From the NCBI GenBank assembly GCA_009192285.1, contig WBVU01000008.1:806001-870000 (forward strand): DNA of 64,000 bases, read 5' to 3'. This DNA is from Morchella semilibera. Its lineage: Eukaryota > Ascomycota > Pezizomycetes > Pezizales > Morchellaceae. This document shows, piece by piece, positions 59,501-64,000 of the stretch. Every line of letters starts with the position of its first letter. Within the stretch, counting starts at the first letter, position 1. The notes below the pieces were generated by a model that was not told the DNA's origin, did not search any database, and saw only the letters and a list, made by a program, of their open reading frames with translations. The translations under genes were made by a program, and so were the position numbers.

Positions 59501-60040
59501 CTTTCGGATGATTTTGATATACCAACGCAGTGCATGAAGTTCAACTCAGCTGCTTTTTTCAGAAGAAGCGTTTATGATTTCAAGTCGACGTGTGCGTCAG
59601 GCAAAATAGCCGGCACTAATAAAACACGCTCCACTTCTTTTGTCCGATATGAGAAGTCAGGCCACAGTCATTTCGCTGAGGTCCAATTCTACTTCATAGT
59701 GGAACTAGATATTCAGGGGCGGTACAGCGGCAATTGGTGGGATTCGACACACCGAGCAGGTGGTATGCTAGGACTTAAGGTGCGGGAGAATTCAAAGGGA
59801 GCAGGAGGTCTTGCGGGTGCAAGGGATGCTAGAAGGGATGAAATTCTACTGGCATATGTCCGCCACTTCCCGGTTTGTCAAGACGAACGACTTCTATACC
59901 GTCAAACAGGGCGTGTTAATGGTGTTAATGGAGGCGGGGTTTTGAAGGTAATACAAGCCAGCAGTATTCAGGAGTTAGTTGGTTTGTTGAAGAAGGGGAG
60001 GCGTGAGTATATAGTTAGAAAGGGGGGTGCTTTGTTTTGA
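56512..60040 (+). CDS. Tnp2-family transposase (Transposase_21 type)
   Basis: Exon 56512-58095, intron 58096-58168 (73 bp, GTATGG, branch CTGAC, AAAG) and exon 58169-60040 give 1,151 residues. Residues about 55-150 are strongly acidic with EDELELVEDELELVED repeats. A Cys-rich segment (YDCCKNSCMSF to ICDHCE) lies near 316-340, then the DDE-type core with LLTTDGVQVF near 420 and LNLPPEIRTK, GFIPGPKGPKNLDSFLYP near 450-485. After the intron come a CYCEYC motif, PWPRWDRQN, and the strongly conserved FPPDSMHLWFENV near 630. These are signatures of PF02992 transposases of CACTA and Plavaka elements. The frame is open throughout, so the protein may be functional. The start is the first ATG of a long open frame. 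Confidence 0.88.
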
Positions 60041-60124
60041 TAGAGATGCATGTGTGTCTATATCTATAGCTATGCATATGTCGTGGGGTTGTATAATTAT
60101 TATTATATATATTATTAGTACTAG

Positions 60125-60625
60125 TCTTTGTTGTGTGTGACAAAAGATGCACATTTTTGTTGTGTCACTTACACAGTTTTAGTTGCGTGACTCAGGGCGC
60201 ACAACTTTAGTGTGTTACTTTTACACAGTTTTGGTGTGTCTGTTTTATTACACGTTTTTGCTGTGTTACTTTTACACAGTTTTGTTGTGTACACTCACGT
60301 GTCAGGGGTGCACAGTTTTAGTGTGTAAATGTAACACACTTTTACTGTGTGGGCAATTTACACACTTTTACTGTGTTAAACTTACACACTTTTGATGTGC
60401 GTCCTCCAGGCCGTCACGTAACACAGTTTAGATGTGTATTATTTACACACTTTTTGAGTGTCGGCAGAGAAACACACTTTTAGTGTGTTTAGAAATTTGG
60501 CAAGCACACTTTTAATGTGTTTTTAAGAATAACACATTTTTACTGTGTAAAAAGTGTGTTAAGGCGAAAGCAACACACTTTTTAGTGACCTAACACACAA
60601 GAGTTGTGTTACTAACACACTCCCC
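60125..60625. repeat. Right subterminal repeats of the tnp2 element
   Basis: Many copies of ACACACTTTTAGTGTG-like units, inverse to those at the left end. Confidence 0.8.
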
Positions 60626-60651
60626 ACCACACGTTTGTACCGCGGTGAATA

Positions 60652-62155
60652 GAGATATCTGGGATAGCACAGGAATTTGGTTATTTATTAGGAAAGCAGG
60701 AGTTCCCAGAGAGCCTCATACATTCTAATGAACTTGGTGCGGTGTAAGCATAGCACTGGCCTGCACTTGCACTCTTCTTTTAACAGGGTTGAACATGTAG
60801 TATGGAGTATAAATAAATAATAATAGCAACGTTGAGCCCCTTTACACCCATGTACTCACGATGTGGGCGACTTACCAAGAAGGCGGAAAGTTATATAATC
60901 TTTATATGAGACTAGGATTCCCTCTTTTTCAATTACGGGTGAGAAAAGGAGCCTCTGTAGTTCTAAATATTGGCGGTATCTGGTGTAATGCCAACCCTAA
61001 CCCTAAAACACGAGCCTTTCTTTTTTTGTTTAATTCATTAATTGTATATAGCCTTATATAAGTACTTACTTTTCACTCAGGTATCACACACAGCAACACT
61101 CTTCCGACGTAGTGATGGCCCCTACAGTTGAATTAGCAATCGAACTAGACTAGAATATTAGACTTTATATTAGTCAAATGCCTATTGAGCCTCGATCCAG
61201 CAAAGCCAAAGCGTAACGTTTAGTTGTCTTGACCAATAGGTAAGTGGTATTCAAGCCTAGTCCGATGAGATTCTGCGGTATATAACTAAAGGATGGTCTT
61301 AGCACACCCCCACCCAAACAGCTTTCCTCCTCAAAATGTGAGCTTGAATGCTGTATTGCCTGCCTCCAAGGTATACTATCAAAGAATGGACAACTCTAGA
61401 CCGATGGCATGATGTGGGTTGGTTTCTTTTCACGGATAGGTTAGTTGTGTTCTTGTATCATATTGTCACTCAAAAATTCATTAGTTACAAGAATGAAATA
61501 TTGAGCGGGGTGCATGATAAGTTGGCGCATGCAGGAGGAGCCCATGATTCAATACGCACACTTCGCACTAACCAACCAAAACTCCCTCACCAAACCAATG
61601 TCCTCACCAATAGGACTACCCTGTTACTTTTAGACAAGAGATCACAGCCAACCTCCCGATTCCTGTAACTTTGAACATACATAAAGTGTGGGGTCACCTG
61701 GAGCCTGGATCCTATGTACATGACTGATTTGAAGCATTTCCCCCGATCTAGAGAGTTGGAATGTGAGGGCTAACTAGAAGCAATGCAACCACCATGTACA
61801 GGAATAACACCACATTAGAGCTGGATCCCGACTATCTCTCCACCCGCACACGCACTAATACCACCACACAATATGTCATACGTAAGAGCTCCAAACAAAC
61901 ATTCGTAGTAGGCCCTTTTCCAGAGCCTTTTCCACTTGGGATTGGTTGATGGGAAGGCACCAATCCTGTTACCGGAAGAAGACCCCGGACCCTCCCGCGC
62001 AAAGGGCCTAGTATGAGAAGAATACCATATATATATTAACCTCCTTTATCACCTCTACCTCTCTCCGTAGATCCTCCTCGGCAAACACCCCTGGCCCCAC
62101 TCAGAAGGACTTCATAAGAGAACCCTATCTCGAACGAACGAGAATCCCCCTTGAT
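60652..62155. other. Intergenic stretch before the carbonic anhydrase gene
   Basis: It holds a retroposed insert at about 61018-61065 and a telomere-like AACCCTAACCCT at 60993-61004. TATATATATTAACC at 62028-62041 is a likely TATA region about 120 bases before the next start codon. No gene is supported. Confidence 0.4.
61018..61065 (-). mobile_element. Very short A-tailed retroposed insert, copy 6
   Basis: TTTTTTTGTTTAATTCATTA then ATTGTATATAGCCTTAT matches the 3' end of the family on the minus strand. A target duplication is not clear. Confidence 0.45.
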
Positions 62156-62878
62156 ATGGCGTCTGAGTCCCCGTTCAGCAGAAAGGCTATAGAGGAAAGT
62201 TTGCACTGTCCTATCCCAAAGAAAAGTCTTGCAATAGGTCCGTATTCCATGGTCGCCATGATATTACCATGCTTAACATCTTTACCAAAGTACTAACGAT
62301 ACCTCCGACACTCCATAGTAACATGTATGGATGCCTGGATTCATGCCGCTGATGCGTTTGATATTGAGCTCGGTGATGCACATGTGATCCGTAACGCCGG
62401 AGGAAGCGCAAAGGAGGCCTTAAGGAGTCTCATTGTCTCACAGCAGTTTCTAGATACCCATGTGATTATGGTAGTCAAGCATACAAGTAAGCAAGACTCT
62501 TGTCCTCCAAAACTTTGGTAGAGCCTCATGGGAAGTCCGTATGAAACATAGCAAAACTTGCTGACTCGGCTACCTTGAATAGAATGTGGCATGGTTGGAC
62601 TCACCAATGAGAAGGCACGGGAGGTGGTCAGAAAAAACCTCAACGCATCCGCTGACCATATTGACTTTCTGGGGATCGAAGAGTAGGTTTTGCTACCCGG
62701 CCAGTTTGATGTGCAGTTTCAACAAACCCTAATGCCTACTAGATTGGTGAAGTCGGTAAAGGAGGATGTCGCCTGGCTCAAGGAAAGTCCTCTCATCGAT
62801 AAGAGGTCGAAAGATAAAATCAAGGGCTATATTTTCCACGTCGAAACGAATCCAAGAAAGCTGGTCCCTGTGGATTAG
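62156..62878 (+). CDS. Beta-class carbonic anhydrase with Trp at the motif Arg
   Basis: Four exons, 62156-62237, 62319-62486, 62583-62682 and 62743-62878, give 161 residues with all phases in agreement; intron 1 carries a perfect TACTAAC branch site. The product matches the short fungal beta-carbonic anhydrases, which hydrate CO2 to bicarbonate at a zinc held by two Cys and one His. The first ligand is in VTCMDAW, followed by GDAHVIRNAGGSA, and the His/Cys pair is in KHTKCGM. The C-terminus has VKEDVAWLKESPLI, as in the family. The usual CxDxR motif reads CMDAW, so the Arg that pairs with the catalytic Asp is Trp. The protein may bind zinc but be weakly active or have another role. No targeting peptide is evident, so cytosol is likely. 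Confidence 0.85.
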
Positions 62879-63578
62879 TCTATGACAACCAGGCTTCATC
62901 CTCGATAGCAGGGTACAGGCTCGTCCGACGGATATCTATGTGCTGTGTTCCGACCTTGATGGTCACATATGGCCGTGTATATGCTACCTCTTTGCTTTTC
63001 GGGATGTATCTCAGTTGCTGCGATTCCTTTTCCATTCAGATTTCTGTATACATTGATCGACTTTTAAGAGAATATTGAGCATCAAATTTGGCAAATTGGT
63101 TAGTCATTCATGAAGGGAAGGGTGAAAGACCCCTGGCATTTTGTTTATTTTCCAACTTGATGTTTCAGAGCTTGGCTATAAGACTATACAAACACTACGG
63201 GAAAGGAAGTGTTTCATGAATGGATGCTGGTCGGCAATGAGGCCTGATAGCACCATATTTGTTTTCTGGCCTGAATTTGACAGAAATCCTTTGGAGAATG
63301 GTTCTCAGTAGATACCTGAGTAAGACCTCAGGGCCCTTTCATATCCATACATATGCTGGTAACACAAAGATATCATATTTCTTCCGCTCTCACGAAATAT
63401 CATAATACCCAGCTTTATCAGGGTACGCGCTAGCCCATACTTCAGTAAGGCTGTATATTGTTCAGTTAGGGCATTTCCAGCCCTGGCCGGTGTCTGGATT
63501 ACACACCTGTTATACTAGGCCTACAACCTTACATAGACAGTATCTGAGTACCGGATGATGATATACCCGGCCCCAAAA
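62879..63578. other. Intergenic stretch
   Basis: No supported gene or repeat. Confidence 0.35.
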
Positions 63579-63685
63579 CTGAAAATTGGCTATCTCAGAC
63601 CAGGCATTACTTACTTGAACGGTGCAGATTATATCATGTCTGCTTATAGCGATTAATCTCATATGCAGAGCCGATCTTTCGAGTA
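63579..63685. mobile_element. About 107-bp MITE, copy 2 of the family at 47314
   Basis: GAAAATTGGCTATCTCAGAC, GCATTAC, GTCTGCTTATAG, ATCTCATATGCA and TCTTTCGAGTAATGGCG follow the same order as in the copy at 47314-47433, with the right end starting AGAGCCGATC. The left arm is slightly eroded. Confidence 0.6.
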
Positions 63686-64000
63686 ATGGCGATAATAGAG
63701 CTAGAGGCTTTGGGTTAGCCCGTACTCTCCATTTCCAAAGCGAAAGGGAACTCTTGCATATCCCATAACAGGTGATTCATTCCGGTGTGCACAGCACCGC
63801 GCACCGACCCCGCTTCACCACCTCCCACCCCCGACCCCCCCTAAACTATAAAAGGCACTCACTCCCTCACCGCCGATACCCACAAACAGCACCACCACCT
63901 CACCCTCACCCCCGCGACTCTGAGGAGGTGCATCTAGCTCCTGCATCCAACGGAATCCCGCCCTCTACTCCCCCGTATCCGCACTCTTACCCCACATGAT
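63686..64000 (+). promoter_or_regulatory. Probable promoter and leader of a gene beyond the right edge
   Basis: AACTATAAAAGGCACTCACT at 63844-63863 is a good TATA box, followed by a C/A-rich leader-like stretch to the window end. The ATG at 63996-63998 could be the start of the next gene. A frame opening at 63772 is Pro/His-rich and probably chance. Confidence 0.35.

Larger units (their letters stand above)
51020..60647 (+). mobile_element. Complete-looking tnp2 (CACTA/Plavaka-like) DNA transposon
   Basis: The left end CACCGTGGTGCAA and the inverted right end CACCGCGGTACAA agree at 11 of 13 bases, and AATA lies on both sides (51016-51019 and 60648-60651). Long stretches of short subterminal repeats follow each end. 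The element is 9,628 bp. It encodes a two-exon tnp2-type transposase rightward and at least three accessory genes leftward, each with believable introns. CACTA elements usually leave 3-bp duplications, so 4 bp is a point to check. No internal insertion and no disabling change was seen in the transposase. Confidence 0.85.

Noticed and set aside
61348-61668. 106-codon frame between the transposon and the carbonic anhydrase
   Set aside because: No domain or splice evidence.

Overview
The window looks like nuclear DNA of a filamentous ascomycete, probably a transposon-rich Pezizomycete. The evidence is 50-110 bp GT-AG introns with CTAAC/CTGAC-type branch sites, F-box/ankyrin genes, a multi-membrane-span protein of a family I know only from fungi, chromodomain gypsy elements, and fungal-type hAT, Tc1-like and tnp2 DNA transposons. 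The organism call is an inference. No tRNA, rRNA or CRISPR array was recognised.

Layout. 0.8-5.9 kb: three tandem copies of an unrecognised gene family (G1-G3), each of the first two followed by a truncated relic; two more copies (G4, G5) lie at 39.4-41.9 kb. Every copy has a different first exon, one phase-1 intron at the same place, and a conserved second exon carrying NWHGRLGR and an RYRGLFDDEG-type tail. 6.5-7.1 kb: a small coiled-coil gene whose frame continues past a TGA. 10.2-13.4 kb: two convergent F-box/ankyrin genes, the second with a broken frame.

16-38.7 kb is a transposon graveyard. A complete hAT element (8-bp target duplication) carries two solo LTRs inside its transposase gene. 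A Tc1-like transposase gene carries two LTR-A and one LTR-B solo copies. A tandem repeat of about 176 bp is split by LTR elements, including a 12.7-kb chromodomain gypsy element that itself contains a second gypsy element and a further solo LTR. At least four LTR families are present, nearly all with exact 5-bp target duplications.

39-64 kb: family genes G4 and G5, a Myb/SANT-like relic, a seven-span membrane protein gene, several small inverted-repeat elements, an apparently whole 9.6-kb tnp2 (CACTA-like) transposon with a four-exon-or-more accessory gene set divergent from its transposase, and a four-exon beta-carbonic anhydrase gene in which the usual Arg of the CxDxR motif is Trp. Very short, 5'-truncated, A-tailed retroposed inserts with 10-15 bp target duplications are scattered through the window.
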